A stretch of DNA of 64,000 bases from Nitrosomonas communis (GCF_001007935.1 NZ_CP011451.1:1674001-1738000), one strand, 5' to 3'; numbered from the stretch's first letter, positions 41,700-51,554 are shown. The notes: generated from the letters alone by a model not told the origin. Numbers and translations: made by a program.

Positions 41700-42658
41700 T
41701 TAGGGTCAGGCCTTACAATTGGCATCACAACCCTAATGCTTTAATCTTCAACAAGTTTAAATCTAAATAAGATGCGCAGATAGCAAGATTGCTACGCATT
41801 GAGTTTGCCGGGGCACTGTATTATAGAACATGTAACAGCACGCGGAAACGCACGGGAAGATATCTATCATGATGATATTGATCATCAACAGTTTTTGCTG
41901 TTGCTACAGAACACAGTCATCGTTATGACTGGTATTGTCATGCCTATTGTCTCATGGACAATCACTATCATTTATTGGTTGAAACCAATTCTCCCATCCT
42001 ATCCAAGGGAACGAAGTATCTCAACGGCACTTATACGCAATATTTCAATCGGCAGCATCAGCGTGATGGCCACACGTATTTCAAGGCCGTTTCAAAGCCA
42101 TATTAGTGCAGAAAGATACCTATCTGCTGGAATTGGCGCGTTACATTGCCTTGAATCCGGTGCGGGCACAGATGGTGCGAAGTGCCAAAGCGTGGCGCTG
42201 GGGCAGCTATCGCGCAACCGCTGGATATGAAGAAAACGCTGCCTGTTTAACGACTGAAAGGATCCTCGCTGGATTTGACAAAACAAAGCCAAAGCGCATC
42301 GCGCAGCAACACTATCGGGATTTTGTTAAGGCCGGTAAAGAGCAACCCTCCCCTGGCAATGATTGAAGAACCAGATTTATTTGGATGATGACTTTGTCAA
42401 TGATATTCAGCGTAAACTCGGCCCTGAACAATCACTCAAAGACATACCCAGAAAGCAAAAACAAGCTCCCATTAAACCATTAAGCTACTTTGCTGATCAC
42501 TATAAAAGCCGTGACGAAAGTATGGCTCAGGCGTTTTCAAGCGGCCACTATCCGCTCGCTCAAGTAAGAGAGTATTTTGGTATAAGTTATGCTATCGTGA
42601 GTCGGGCTGTGAAGCAGGCGAAAAAAACAGGGATGTCAAATGCAAGCTCTGACCCTAA
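41700..42658 (+). mobile_element. RAYT-type transposon, copy D, full length but decayed
   Basis: Ends TTAGGGTCAGGCCTTACA and TGCAAGCTCTGACCCTAA are both present. Inside, the transposase is broken by a one-base loss near 41918, a second shift near 42075 and another near 42365. Readable pieces include TARGNAREDIYHDDIDHQQF, MDNHYHLLVETNS in another frame, ALNPVRAQMVRSAKAWRWGS and a C-terminal SRAVKQAKKTG. Not functional. Confidence 0.82.
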
Positions 42659-42670
42659 GATATTACACAA

Positions 42671-42716
42671 ACTCTTCCAATCGTGATGTGATGATTCTTA
42701 TGTCGAACTCACGTTA
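42671..42716. mobile_element. Terminal fragment of an IS982-family element
   Basis: These 46 bases match the right end of the intact IS982-type element at 55500-56504, including the terminal GATTCTTATGTCGAACTCAC followed by GTTA. The rest of the element is gone. It abuts the broken end of mrr. Confidence 0.85.
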
Positions 42717-42913
42717 AGATAAGATTTTGTCCTGCCAACTCTATTGTGAAATATCGTTTGCTGGCCGCTCGGTAGTAATTTTGGTCGCTCAGCAGGTGTT
42801 AGTTGAAAGTGATTTGCAAGCGAATCAATAGCCTTACGCATTAAATACTCTTTTCCGTCTTCTATATATTTCAGGAGTGGTAGCATGCAGGTTTGATAAT
42901 CAGGGATCGTCAT
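42698..42913 (-). pseudogene. mrr: mrr restriction endonuclease, 5' fragment cut by IS982
   Basis: The first 65 codons read MTIPDYQTCMLPLLKYIEDG, then YLMRKAIDSLANHFQLTPAE, RPKLLPSGQQTIFHNRVG and RTKSYL, the N-terminal winged-helix domain of Mrr-type (type IV, modified-DNA) restriction enzymes, which are normally about 300 residues. At 42717 the gene runs into the IS982 end, which adds NVSST and a stop. The catalytic domain is absent, so this is a dead defence gene. Confidence 0.85.
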
Positions 42914-43058
42914 GAATGATTGCTGGCTGCAAATTAATAATTCTACATCCTGAATTTCTTGAATAAGGTAATAGATAACTCCTTTATCTTAAGAATGAGT
43001 AATGGTTATCCGGTGTGTACTATTATTAAAAATATATAAGAGGAAAAAGGAAATTTAA

Positions 43059-43187
43059 ATGCCAGGTTTTAAGGAAACGTCCAATGGATCTGATAAAAGA
43101 TGTTATGCAAGTTCCAGGATCTCGATTGAGCACGCGACGGAACATGTGCGGCGTCTTGACGATACACCGAGCGCATCAATGGTATAA
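43059..43187 (+). CDS. Possible small protein (42 aa)
   Basis: ATG with AAAAAGGAAATTTAA upstream opens a 42-codon frame, MPGFKETSNGSDKRCYASSR onward, ending 20 bases before the acetyltransferase gene. The ribosome binding site is good, but the protein has no recognisable features. Confidence 0.25.
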   Translation: MPGFKETSNGSDKRCYASSRISIEHATEHVRRLDDTPSASMV

Positions 43188-43207
43188 GTATCGCATGGAT
43201 ATTTTGC

Positions 43208-43735
43208 ATGCATTTGCGTAAGGGGTCATTGCACGATGCCGCGCGCATCGCCGCGCTGGTAAATTCTGCTTACCGCGGGGATAGCAGCCGTCACGGCTGG
43301 ACGACTGAAGCAGACTTTATTGACGGCCAGCGCACAGACACATCCGAGATTGAGGAAATCTTGTCCGCTGATAATCAATGCATTCTCCTCGCCGAGCGCA
43401 ATGAGGAAATCATTGGCTGCGTCCATCTAGAAAAACGCGATGCCAATGTCTGCTATTTCGGTATGTTTGTCGTGAAACCGGAGTTGCAGGCGCAGGGCCT
43501 CGGGAAACGCCTCATTATGGAAGCTGAGCGATTCGCATCACACCGGCTCGCCTGTACCATTATGCAAATGCACGTCATCTCAATTCGAAACGAGCTAATC
43601 GCTTGGTACGAGCGCCGTGGATATCGTCGAACCGACGAACGTCGTCCGTTCCCATATGGCAACGAACGCTTCGGTATTCCGCTTCGAGATGATCTCGAAT
43701 TCATCGTCTTTGTGAAAGAATTAAAGGTTAATTAG
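43208..43735 (+). CDS. GNAT-family N-acetyltransferase
   Basis: The 175-residue protein has the GNAT fold: IRKGSLHDAARIAALVN-type N-terminus (here LRKGSLHDAARIAALVN), the beta-4 strand YFGMFVVKPELQAQGLGKRL near 78-100 with the acetyl-CoA loop QAQGLGKRL, and the C-terminal WYERRGYRRTDERRPFP. It would transfer an acetyl group from acetyl-CoA to an unknown amine substrate. Its codon use is more GC-rich than its neighbours. No strong ribosome binding site is seen. Confidence 0.88.
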   Translation: MHLRKGSLHDAARIAALVNSAYRGDSSRHGWTTEADFIDGQRTDTSEIEEILSADNQCILLAERNEEIIGCVHLEKRDANVCYFGMFVVKPELQAQGLGKRLIMEAERFASHRLACTIMQMHVISIRNELIAWYERRGYRRTDERRPFPYGNERFGIPLRDDLEFIVFVKELKVN

Positions 43736-44020
43736 CCCATGCATAAATAATAAGGGGCGGAGCATCCAACTGGAGTGGAATGTTAAAGTGCGCGGTTGTA
43801 GCCACAATAGGAAATCTGCAAAGGATATTGTATCGCAAGACTTGACCCCTTTTTGCACTCAATGGACTGCATCCATCTGCATAGCTTAAAGATACGCTAA
43901 TTATACTCCCCCCTGGCCCAATAATTGTATCGTGAATTACTGCCGTTAACACAAAAACTCATTAAATCACTAAGCCAGAGAGAATGACATGTGGTGTTGT
44001 TGAGCGCTTACACATAATCG

Positions 44021-44090
44021 CCGTTCGGCCTGAGCTTGTTGAAGGCCGATGTCAGTTTCTTAGCAGCCCGACAAGCTCACCGTGAACAGG
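44021..44090. repeat. REP-like inverted repeat pair
   Basis: CCGTTCGGCCTGAGCTTGTT at 44021 continues with GAAGGCCGA, and 44069-44090 carries the inverted counterpart (CGACAAGCTC...GAACAGG). This GAGCTTGTYGAAGG type of intergenic palindrome is widespread in proteobacteria. It is the only recognisable thing in the 800-base gap 43736-44549. Confidence 0.55.
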
Positions 44091-44549
44091 AAAGAGTTTG
44101 GTGTAATCATTACTCGGTTTAATTAAAATTTTCCAAAAGACCGCGGAAGAAACGACTAGCTCTAAATACCGTACAAGATAGTTCAGGCTGTAGACTGTCA
44201 ATAACAAAAGGGTAGATCAATTTGTTATGCAAAAGCTGTCGAAAAAGAGTTGTTTGCTCGAACTATTAATCTATTTTGTGGACAAGATAAGATAACACTT
44301 TGACAGGAAATATTGCCTTAGCTTCTGCAATTTTAGAGCGGATTTTGCATGCTTATCAGCCAGATCAAAGATAAGCAGCTATAAATTAAATCAAAAAAAT
44401 TCAGCTGGTTTTTTCAAATCTGTTACAACAGAAAATATTTAAATGGATGGATTAAATTTAACATGTAGATATTAGCTCAATTGAGCCATCCTTTAGGCTG
44501 CTGTTGGCAAGCGGTTGTACTACACAAGATAAAGGAATACATAAAGAAC

Positions 44550-47180
44550 ATGGGTGCACGTTTAGTAAATTTTCTAGAGTGGCTAGAAAATTGGCTTTTA
44601 CGGTTTCCTAAGACACTGATTTTTCTTATGCTTATGCTATGTGTGGTCAGTGTCTACTATGCTGTGCACAATTTAAGAATCGATACAGATACGACTAAGA
44701 TCCTGTCTAATAAATTACCTTTCCTTCAAGATCGAGAGCGCTTTCTTAAAGCTTTTCCGCAGGATAACGAAGCTATTTTGGTTGTCATAGATGCGCCGAT
44801 ACCTGAAAGAACGAGCGAGGCGCTCAACTACCTCAAAAATAAATTCTCTCAAGACACACAAAACATCCAGTCAATTTTCATTCCTGGAGAAGGGAAATTT
44901 TTCGAACGTCATGGTCTGCTTTACCTCGATCTCGAAAAACTTCATGAATTGGTCAATACCTTGGCAGAAGCCCAGCCCTTTATTGGTGTTCTGGCTGATG
45001 ACAATAGTCTGAGCAGCCTATTTTCTATTATAGAGCGAGCTATCACAACAACCACCGAAGATCAGAAGTTACCAGTGGATCTGAATCCGCTGCTCGAAAA
45101 AATCAGCAATGGGATACAAGCAGTTATTAAAGATGAAAATTATCAGCTTTCCTGGCAGCAATTGATATTTGGAGAGAATGAAGCGTTGCTGAGCACGCAG
45201 TGTTATATGCTACTCAAACCGAAATTAGATTTCACCGCTGTACAACCTTCAGAAGTGGCGCTGAATAGTATCCGCACCATCGTCAAAACAGCAAAAACAC
45301 AATTTCCCGATGTACGGGTCAGGCTTACCGGGGAAGTGGTGCTAGAAAATGATGAGCTGGAAAGTATAGAGCAGAGTACGCTGATTGCCTCGTCGATTTC
45401 TTTGCTCCTGGTCTGCCTTTTATTATTGATTGGCCTTAAGTCTGTGAGGCTGGTGTTGATAACTTTCACGTTGCTGGTCATCGGTCTGGCGCTCACCGCA
45501 GGCTTCGCTACACTTGCTGTGGGTCATCTCAACCTGATTTCTATTTCTTTTGCTGTTTTGTACATTGGTATCAGCGACGATTTCACCGTTCAGATTTTGT
45601 TACGCTATCGGGAATTGCAACAGCAGAATCTTACCCAAGCCCAGGCACTAGCAGAAGCCATTCGTAAAGTTGGGCCCTCGATCACACTTTGTGCCATTAC
45701 CACGACAACGGGCTTCTTTTCTTTTATACCCACTGCTTACGTCGGTGTTTCCGAGCTTGGTGTAATTGCTGGGGGAGGAATAGTTATTGCCTTAATCGTT
45801 TCTTTGATAATGTTGCCGGCATTACTCATACTGTTTCCGCTAAATCCAGCCAAGGTACAAGCAGAGCAAAATATCTTTCCTCAATGGGTCTATCATTTTC
45901 CGATTCAACATCGGATAGCTATCAAGTGGAGTGCATTAGTACTCACCTTGGCCGGTGCTATGTTATTGACTCAAGTACGGTTCGATTTTAATCCCCTTAA
46001 TCTACGAGATCCCGAAAGCGAATCCCTCTCTACTTTTAGGGAGTTGCTGGAAACAAAAAACTCATCTCCTTTAACACTGACAACTCTGGCTAACAGCAAG
46101 CAGGAAGTTCTTAATACCGTACAGAAGTTGGAGACACTAGATTCCGTCGAAAGTGTTGTTACCATATTCAATTTTTTGCCAAATAATCAGGAAGAAAAAC
46201 TGATAATCATGCAGGATCTCTCTTTAATATTGGGCCTGTATATAACCTCTTTCCCTCCATTGATAGAAGATAGCTTAGAAAGAAATGAACAGTCATTGAG
46301 GAATTTTCTTGCCAGTACTGACAGAAGCTTGGCTGCAAATCCATCAAAACCACGAGCAGAAAATTTGCATCGGCTTCATGGTGACTTGCAACGTTTGATG
46401 GAGGTTTTAGGAAAACTGCCTTTAGAGGAGCGGGCGGCAAGATTAACGCAGTTACAATGGAATTTATTGGGTACTTTGAATGAATCTATGAACAGGCTAT
46501 TGATGGGTCTTCAAGCAGACATCGTCACACTGAATAAATTACCCGGGGATTTGGCAGAACGCTGGCTGAACCCTGAGGGAATTTACCGAATCCAAATATT
46601 TCCCAAGAAAAACCTCAACGATCAAGAAAATCTCAAAGACTTCATCGCCGATGTAAGAACGGTGGCACCTCATGCCACGGATTTGCCCGTAATTTACCTG
46701 GAATCTGGTAATGCCGTAGTATCAGCCTTTCAGGATGCGCTAATGTATGCACTGACCACCATTTTTCTGGCTGTATTGGTCATGCATCGTAGCCTCAAAG
46801 ATACGGTTCTTATTCTGCTGCCGTTGCTGATAATGGCGATACTTATAGGCGCATCAACAGTCCTGCTGGATATTGCGTTCAATTTTGCCAATATTATCGT
46901 CATTCCCTTGTTATTGGGGTTGGGTGTGAACAGCGGTATTTACATTATGCATCGACTTCATTCCATGCCAAATAAGGAACAGGATGTATTAAAAACGAGT
47001 ACGGCAAGAGGTGTGATTTTAGGCAATTTGACTACACTTTGCAGTTTTGTCAGCATGGCATTCTCACCTCATTTAGGATTGGCCAGCATGGGGTTGCTAT
47101 TGTCCATCGGGCTTACTTTGATCATCTTGATTTCCTTGTTAGTGCTTCCAGCCTTCGCCTGCAAATCAGCAAACTATTAG
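44550..47180 (+). CDS. hpnN: Hopanoid-associated RND (MMPL) transporter, C-terminus altered by RAYT end
   Basis: The 876-residue inner-membrane protein has two MMPL halves, each with a periplasmic domain and a bundle of about five helices after the first transmembrane segment. DFNPLNLRDPESES after the second half's first helix is characteristic of HpnN, which moves hopanoids to the outer membrane; the closing bundle has NFANIIVIPLLLGLGVNSGI and YIMHR. The ATG at 44550 is preferred, as the longer TTG frame has no ribosome binding site. The stop TAG (47178-47180) belongs to the left end of RAYT copy E, so the natural tail was probably trimmed. No other hpn genes are in view. Confidence 0.85.
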   Translation: MGARLVNFLEWLENWLLRFPKTLIFLMLMLCVVSVYYAVHNLRIDTDTTKILSNKLPFLQDRERFLKAFPQDNEAILVVIDAPIPERTSEALNYLKNKFSQDTQNIQSIFIPGEGKFFERHGLLYLDLEKLHELVNTLAEAQPFIGVLADDNSLSSLFSIIERAITTTTEDQKLPVDLNPLLEKISNGIQAVIKDENYQLSWQQLIFGENEALLSTQCYMLLKPKLDFTAVQPSEVALNSIRTIVKTAKTQFPDVRVRLTGEVVLENDELESIEQSTLIASSISLLLVCLLLLIGLKSVRLVLITFTLLVIGLALTAGFATLAVGHLNLISISFAVLYIGISDDFTVQILLRYRELQQQNLTQAQALAEAIRKVGPSITLCAITTTTGFFSFIPTAYVGVSELGVIAGGGIVIALIVSLIMLPALLILFPLNPAKVQAEQNIFPQWVYHFPIQHRIAIKWSALVLTLAGAMLLTQVRFDFNPLNLRDPESESLSTFRELLETKNSSPLTLTTLANSKQEVLNTVQKLETLDSVESVVTIFNFLPNNQEEKLIIMQDLSLILGLYITSFPPLIEDSLERNEQSLRNFLASTDRSLAANPSKPRAENLHRLHGDLQRLMEVLGKLPLEERAARLTQLQWNLLGTLNESMNRLLMGLQADIVTLNKLPGDLAERWLNPEGIYRIQIFPKKNLNDQENLKDFIADVRTVAPHATDLPVIYLESGNAVVSAFQDALMYALTTIFLAVLVMHRSLKDTVLILLPLLIMAILIGASTVLLDIAFNFANIIVIPLLLGLGVNSGIYIMHRLHSMPNKEQDVLKTSTARGVILGNLTTLCSFVSMAFSPHLGLASMGLLLSIGLTLIILISLLVLPAFACKSANY

Positions 47181-47325
47181 GGTCAGGCCTTACAATTATC
47201 ATCAGTATCCTGATATTTTAATCTTCAACAAGCTTAAAGTTACATAGAATGCGCAGATGGTGCTAAGTGCTAAAGCGTGGCGCTGGAGCAGTTATCGCGC
47301 AACGGCTGGATATGAGAAAAATGAT

Positions 47326-49054
47326 CCTATTTTCCTCAGTTGAACCTATAAAAACAACCGAAAACGTAGTACTGTCAAGGCTTTATGGCTGAATAAAGGA
47401 GTCACCCAATGGGTGAAAAGGATTTTGAGGAAAAAGGAGCGGCAAAGGCGGTAAGTAACGCCGTGCAGGAGATGGAGCAATCTGCAGAGGAGATGTGTTT
47501 GTCGACTCCTGGTGGTCGATTTCACGTGCGCTGGGATGAAAACGGAAGTGCCACAGCCATGGGTCAGTTGGCATTTTTTTCTGAATTCCTGGAAGTTACC
47601 GGCTTATTTGCCCGTTGGGTAGAAGGATGCCCGCTTTCTTACACGAGTCCTAATGCGCCTGCTGTGGTTGATTTACTGGGTACCTGGTTGCTCTCCATTC
47701 TTGATGGGCAGCGACGCTATGCCCACATCGCCGGGCTACCAGGAGACGAAGTGGCTCCTGAGATACTTGGCATGGGCAAGATTGTCAGCGATGAGAGCTT
47801 GCGTCGCGCGCTGAGTGCGCTTGCGCCAGGTTTACCCAAACGTTGCGATGAATCGCAACGTGCTGTCTGCCTGGCTCAACTGATGAAGAGTACGATCTGG
47901 ATGGATACAGCGCTCAGCGAGAGTACTCGTGAGGCCTTGAATACTGCCTGGATTCTTGACGCTGATAGCAGCGTCAAGCTGTTATATGGCCGTCAAACAG
48001 GTGCTGAGATCGGCTACAATCCTAGCAAGCCGGGACGGCCAAGCCACACCTTGCATACGTATTGGATTAGCAATGTTCGTCTGGTGCTTGATGTTGAAGT
48101 GCAAAGCGGTAAATCTCATGCTGCCAAACATAGCCTACCCCGTCTGCGGCAGTTAATCGAAGACTTGGCTCTTGAAAAGCGTCCTGCGTTGGTGCGTGGC
48201 GACAGTGCTTTTGGCAATGAAGGCGTGATGGCTGGAATGGAACAGATTAATCAGCGTTATCTGTTCAAACTGCGCCAGACTGCTGGAATTAAACGTTTGA
48301 TCGAGCGGAAATGGCAGCAAAACCAGTGGCAGCCTGTGGGGCAAGGCTTTAACGCAGTAGAGGATCAAATCCAATTGGCAGGCTGGAGTCGCGCGCGGCG
48401 GATAGTGGTGCTGCGGCGTCAAGTCAAAAACAATCTGGCAGTCGAAATGAATGCTGATACTCAACAGGGAACCCTGCACTTCGTTGACCATCTAGATAAG
48501 ATCAAAGTATGGGAATAGGCTGTTTTAGTGACCAGTGCTGATTATTCATTGGAAGCCTTTGGTCAATGGTATCGGGATCGGGCAGATTGCGAGAATGGCT
48601 TTGATGAGTTGAAAAACCAATGGGGTTGGGGTGGCTATACCACTCATGACCTGGAGCGCTGTAACCTCTCAGCACGAGCAGTCGCGCTCATTTATAACTG
48701 GTGGAGCGGGTATGTTCGCCTGGCACACCCCAAAACACATCTGGAAGCAATTACCAGTCGCCCTTTACTACTAAATGGGGTTGCTCGTCTGACTCGACAT
48801 GCAGGTCAATCTCGACTATTGCTTACATTAACTCATGAGGCGGGTGATCAAATCAAAACAATGATCAGCAGTATCCGTAAGGGTTTTGATTTCATTCTAG
48901 CAAATGCGCCTCAGTTGCCAAAAGTGGAACGTTGGCCTACCTTGGTACGCTACATTATCGACAAAATCTTTGCAGCCGGACCAAAAAATCCACCAGTTCT
49001 CGATTTGCCAACCTTTCATTTGGCTTCCAATTCGGGTTAAAAGAGGAATTTAGG
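47326..49054 (+). mobile_element. IS1380-like insertion sequence nested in RAYT copy E
   Basis: 1,729 bp with inverted ends CCTATTTTCCTCAGTTGAAC and CCTAAATTCCTCTTTTAACC (read inward) and a five-base target duplication ATGAT (47321-47325 and 49055-49059). The duplication restores the RAYT sequence AATGATGCCTG when the element is removed on paper. Size, ends starting CCT and transposase type fit IS1380. Confidence 0.88.
47409..49040 (+). pseudogene. IS1380-like transposase with one nonsense codon
   Basis: The frame is continuous except for a TAG at 48516-48518 after KIKVWE. The N-terminal 369 codons contain WILDADSSVKLLYGRQTGAE and IGYNPSKPGRPSHTL, the IS1380 signature with catalytic Asp, and a second Asp in RGDSAFGNEG. 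After the stop the same frame resumes with ADYSLEAFGQWYRDRADCEN containing the catalytic Glu, then about 150 more codons. A single base change (a Tyr codon to TAG is likely) therefore killed an otherwise complete gene of about 543 codons. Confidence 0.88.
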
Positions 49055-49729
49055 ATGATGCCTGTTTAACTACTGAATGGATCCTCGCTGGATTTGACAA
49101 AATAAAGCGCGTCGCGCCACAACACTATCGAGCTTTTGTTAAAGCCGGTAAAGAACAACCCTCCCCCTTGGCAATGGTTGAAGAACCAGATTTATTTGGC
49201 TGATGATGATTTTGTCAATGACATGTAGCATAAACTCAGTCCTGAACAATCACTCAAAGGACATATCCGGAAAGCAAAAACAAGCTCCCGTCAAACCACT
49301 GAGCTACTTTGTTGATCGCTATAAAAATCGTGATGAAGGTATGACTCAGGCGTATTTAAGCGGACACTGTACGCTTGCTCAAGTAAGTGAGCATTTTGGT
49401 GTGAGCTATGCTACCGTGAGTTGAGCTGTGAAACAGGCGGAAAAGAGAAAACGAGAACGTCAAATATACGTTCTGACCCTAAGATATTTTCAATAATTTG
49501 CTGGGTTAATTAAAAGTCATTATATGTTGAGCAAAGAAATTTTAGTATATGTATCTGTGACTCCACGTGTTGCTTGGACGAGCGATAAAAATTAATGTAT
49601 TAAAAAAATGGAATGAGTGTTTTGGTTAAGCAGATCTCATCTCTCTAGAAAATCAGGCAAATTTCTTGAATACCGAGGAAGCCACTATTAATTAAATCTG
49701 CTCAGCTTGATTCTTACTTATCCTGCTAC

Positions 49730-50092
49730 TCATCGATCAATAGCTTCAAAAACTTTAGTCCCAGGGTAATATGTTTTACCCCATTGAACTAAAGCTTGAA
49801 GTACAGGTTTAAGATCCTTTCCTTTTTTTGTCAAAACATATTCATATCGAATTGGTTTCTGTTGATATGCTTGTTGAATGGCAAGCCCGGCAGTTTCTAT
49901 CTTCTTTAATCTGTCTGACAATATATTAGTAGCAATGCGTTCTGGAGATTCCAGAAATTCTTGATAGCGTTTTTTACCTAATAGCAGATCACGAATAATC
50001 AGTAAAGTCCATTTATCGCCCAGAAGATCGAGTGAGCACGTAATTGGGCAATATGACCGCTCAAAAATCGATTTATCCATTTCATCATTCAT
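49730..50092 (-). CDS. HxlR-family transcriptional regulator
   Basis: The 120-residue protein is a winged-helix regulator: CPITCSLDLLGDKWTLLIIR near residue 14, PERIATNILSDRLKKIETAG near 48, YEYVLTKKGKDLKPVLQAL near 83. HxlR proteins sense electrophiles or redox state and act as dimers. It is divergent from the glutathione-transferase-like gene with a 127-base gap holding two palindromes, so it probably controls both itself and that gene. Confidence 0.92.
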   Translation of the reverse strand: MNDEMDKSIFERSYCPITCSLDLLGDKWTLLIIRDLLLGKKRYQEFLESPERIATNILSDRLKKIETAGLAIQQAYQQKPIRYEYVLTKKGKDLKPVLQALVQWGKTYYPGTKVFEAIDR

Positions 50093-50143
50093 AAATTAGT
50101 TTTCCTGAAAATAAAAGGAAAGCTTTATATCTTGTAGTTAGCA

Positions 50144-50155
50144 AACTTATAAGTT
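50144..50155. promoter_or_regulatory. Perfect 12-bp palindrome between hxlR-type gene and GST gene
   Basis: AACTTATAAGTT is self-complementary and lies about 50 bases from the regulator start. With the second palindrome at 50162 it forms a plausible operator for the HxlR protein. Confidence 0.5.
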
Positions 50156-50161
50156 ATATTA

Positions 50162-50178
50162 ACTTGCATTATGCAAGT
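50162..50178. promoter_or_regulatory. 17-bp palindrome, candidate HxlR operator
   Basis: ACTTGCATTATGCAAGT is symmetric apart from the centre base, and lies 42 bases upstream of the GST-like start. It shares ACTT half-ends with the palindrome at 50144. Confidence 0.5.
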
Positions 50179-50219
50179 AACTCGTAATATTAATATTAAT
50201 TGTGGCAAGGATCAATCGC

Positions 50220-50963
50220 ATGATAAAACTTTATCAATTTGAACGCACCTGGGGAATTCCAAACTTAAGCCCATTTTGCTGCAAAATCGAAACGTATCTA
50301 CGCATGGCTGGTATTGAATATGAAATCAAACCGGCACTACCTTTTAGTACTCCCAAAGGTAAATTGCCCTACATTCAGGATAACAATGAAGCAATAGGCG
50401 ATTCTCGTTTTATCATTAATTACCTTAAATCAATTTACAAAGATTTGGACGAAGGACGAAGTGCGGCGGAATTGGCAGGAGCCATAGCGATGCAACGTTT
50501 GCTTGATGAACATTTGTTCTGGATTTTGCTTTATTCGCGTTGGCAATATACAGATGAAAATTGGCAAATTAACAAGAAAGCAATTTTTGGTGGGCTACCT
50601 CCCATTATTCGGGATATTGTTGCAAATAGATGGCGTCCAAAAATCAAACGACAAATTTATGGTCATGGTACTGGCAGGCATCAAGCAGAAGAAATTTTTA
50701 CATTAGGTAAACTAGATATTGATGCGTTATCAGCAAGTCTGGGGAGTAAGCGGTATTTTCTAGGGCATCAACCTACTACATTGGATGCTTGTGCCTTCGG
50801 TCACTTAATTAATATTATCGGCTGTCCAATTGAATCCCCCCTTAAGGAACATGGTTTGTCAAAAAACAACTTAATTGATTATGTTGAACGAATTCAAGGT
50901 GAATTCTATCAAGATCTGAAAAATAGTAATCCTTCCTTAACTCCTCAAGTTGAAATACCGTGA
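50220..50963 (+). CDS. Glutathione S-transferase-like protein
   Basis: The 247-residue protein has an N-terminal thioredoxin-like domain (IKLYQFERTWGIPNLSPFCC, then PFSTPKGKLPYIQDNNEAIG and DSRFIINYL) and a C-terminal all-helical domain with a long hydrophobic LFWILLYSRWQYTDENW. It resembles the Tom37/metaxin-type GST group. Likely role is glutathione-dependent detoxification, with unknown substrate. The ATG at 50220 has AAGGA eight bases upstream; a start 18 bases earlier would bury this site. Divergent HxlR regulator. Confidence 0.85.
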   Translation: MIKLYQFERTWGIPNLSPFCCKIETYLRMAGIEYEIKPALPFSTPKGKLPYIQDNNEAIGDSRFIINYLKSIYKDLDEGRSAAELAGAIAMQRLLDEHLFWILLYSRWQYTDENWQINKKAIFGGLPPIIRDIVANRWRPKIKRQIYGHGTGRHQAEEIFTLGKLDIDALSASLGSKRYFLGHQPTTLDACAFGHLINIIGCPIESPLKEHGLSKNNLIDYVERIQGEFYQDLKNSNPSLTPQVEIP

Positions 50964-51241
50964 GTAAGTAAGCTGAAGCTTTCTACATAAAAATAAATCA
51001 TATTGATAAAGTTGTTAATATTCCGGTAGCCTCTGGCGCGCTGTTTGGTAAGCTGTATCTTGTTATTGATGTTCTCAAGAATGCCATTGGTCAGACAGGA
51101 TTCAACAAGGTGAATAATCCCATTCCAATGAGGGGTGACCGTGTGAGCGAAAGCCTGAAAAGCTGGAATACCGGCTTGGTTAACCTCATTGCATACAAAG
51201 ATGTCAAATCTTGCAATGCAATATTTTTTTGTATTTGACAA
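50945..51241 (-). pseudogene. ISL3-family transposase C-terminal fragment
   Basis: The minus strand reads AFAHTVTPHWNGIIHLVESC and LTNGILENINNKIQLTKQRA, then RGYRNINNFINMIYF, the conserved end of ISL3-family transposases (TNGxxEgiNxkIqxxKrRArGyrN). Only about 90 codons survive and no terminal repeats were found. Confidence 0.8.
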
Positions 51242-51278
51242 TGCAAGATTTGCACCTTTATAAGAGGTACTTAATGGG

Positions 51279-51344
51279 CAGGCCTAGTCTAAAGAATTTG
51301 CATTCTAGCTTAGCTTTCATTCCTCTATTTTTTTCTTTATTCGC
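51279..51344 (+). repeat. CTAGAATA dispersed repeat, copy 1
   Basis: CAGGCCTAGTCTAAAGAATT followed by TGCATTCTAG, then a T-rich tail ending TTTATTCGC. Related copies at 53240, 55131 and 60686. The core can form a hairpin of CTAG.. and ..CTAG arms. Confidence 0.6.
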
Positions 51345-51554
51345 ACCTGACCCGGAAATGTACAACCTCCTCGGGTAAGTCAAGCAGGGGCAACCTGCAT
51401 TCGGCATAGTATATATTCTACCGCCATGCGCATACTGGTCCCAGTAGAATGCTCTTATCAGAAATTGGAGTACTCGCTATCGTCGTGGCAATCCGTCCTT
51501 TTTTGTTTCCTTGAGAATAACTCGTCCTGCATTCAAGCTTTAATTTTAGGCGTA

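Larger units (their letters stand above)
47177..49482 (+). mobile_element. RAYT-type transposon, copy E, deleted and split by an IS
   Basis: The left end TTAGGGTCAGGCCTTACA (47177) is followed by only 150 bases: an internal deletion joins the leader near 47256 to the segment encoding SAKAWRWSSYRATAGYE, removing the HUH core. At 47325 an IS1380-like element interrupts it, and the rest resumes at 49060 and runs, with stops and shifts, to the right end TATACGTTCTGACCCTAA at 49482. Confidence 0.82.
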
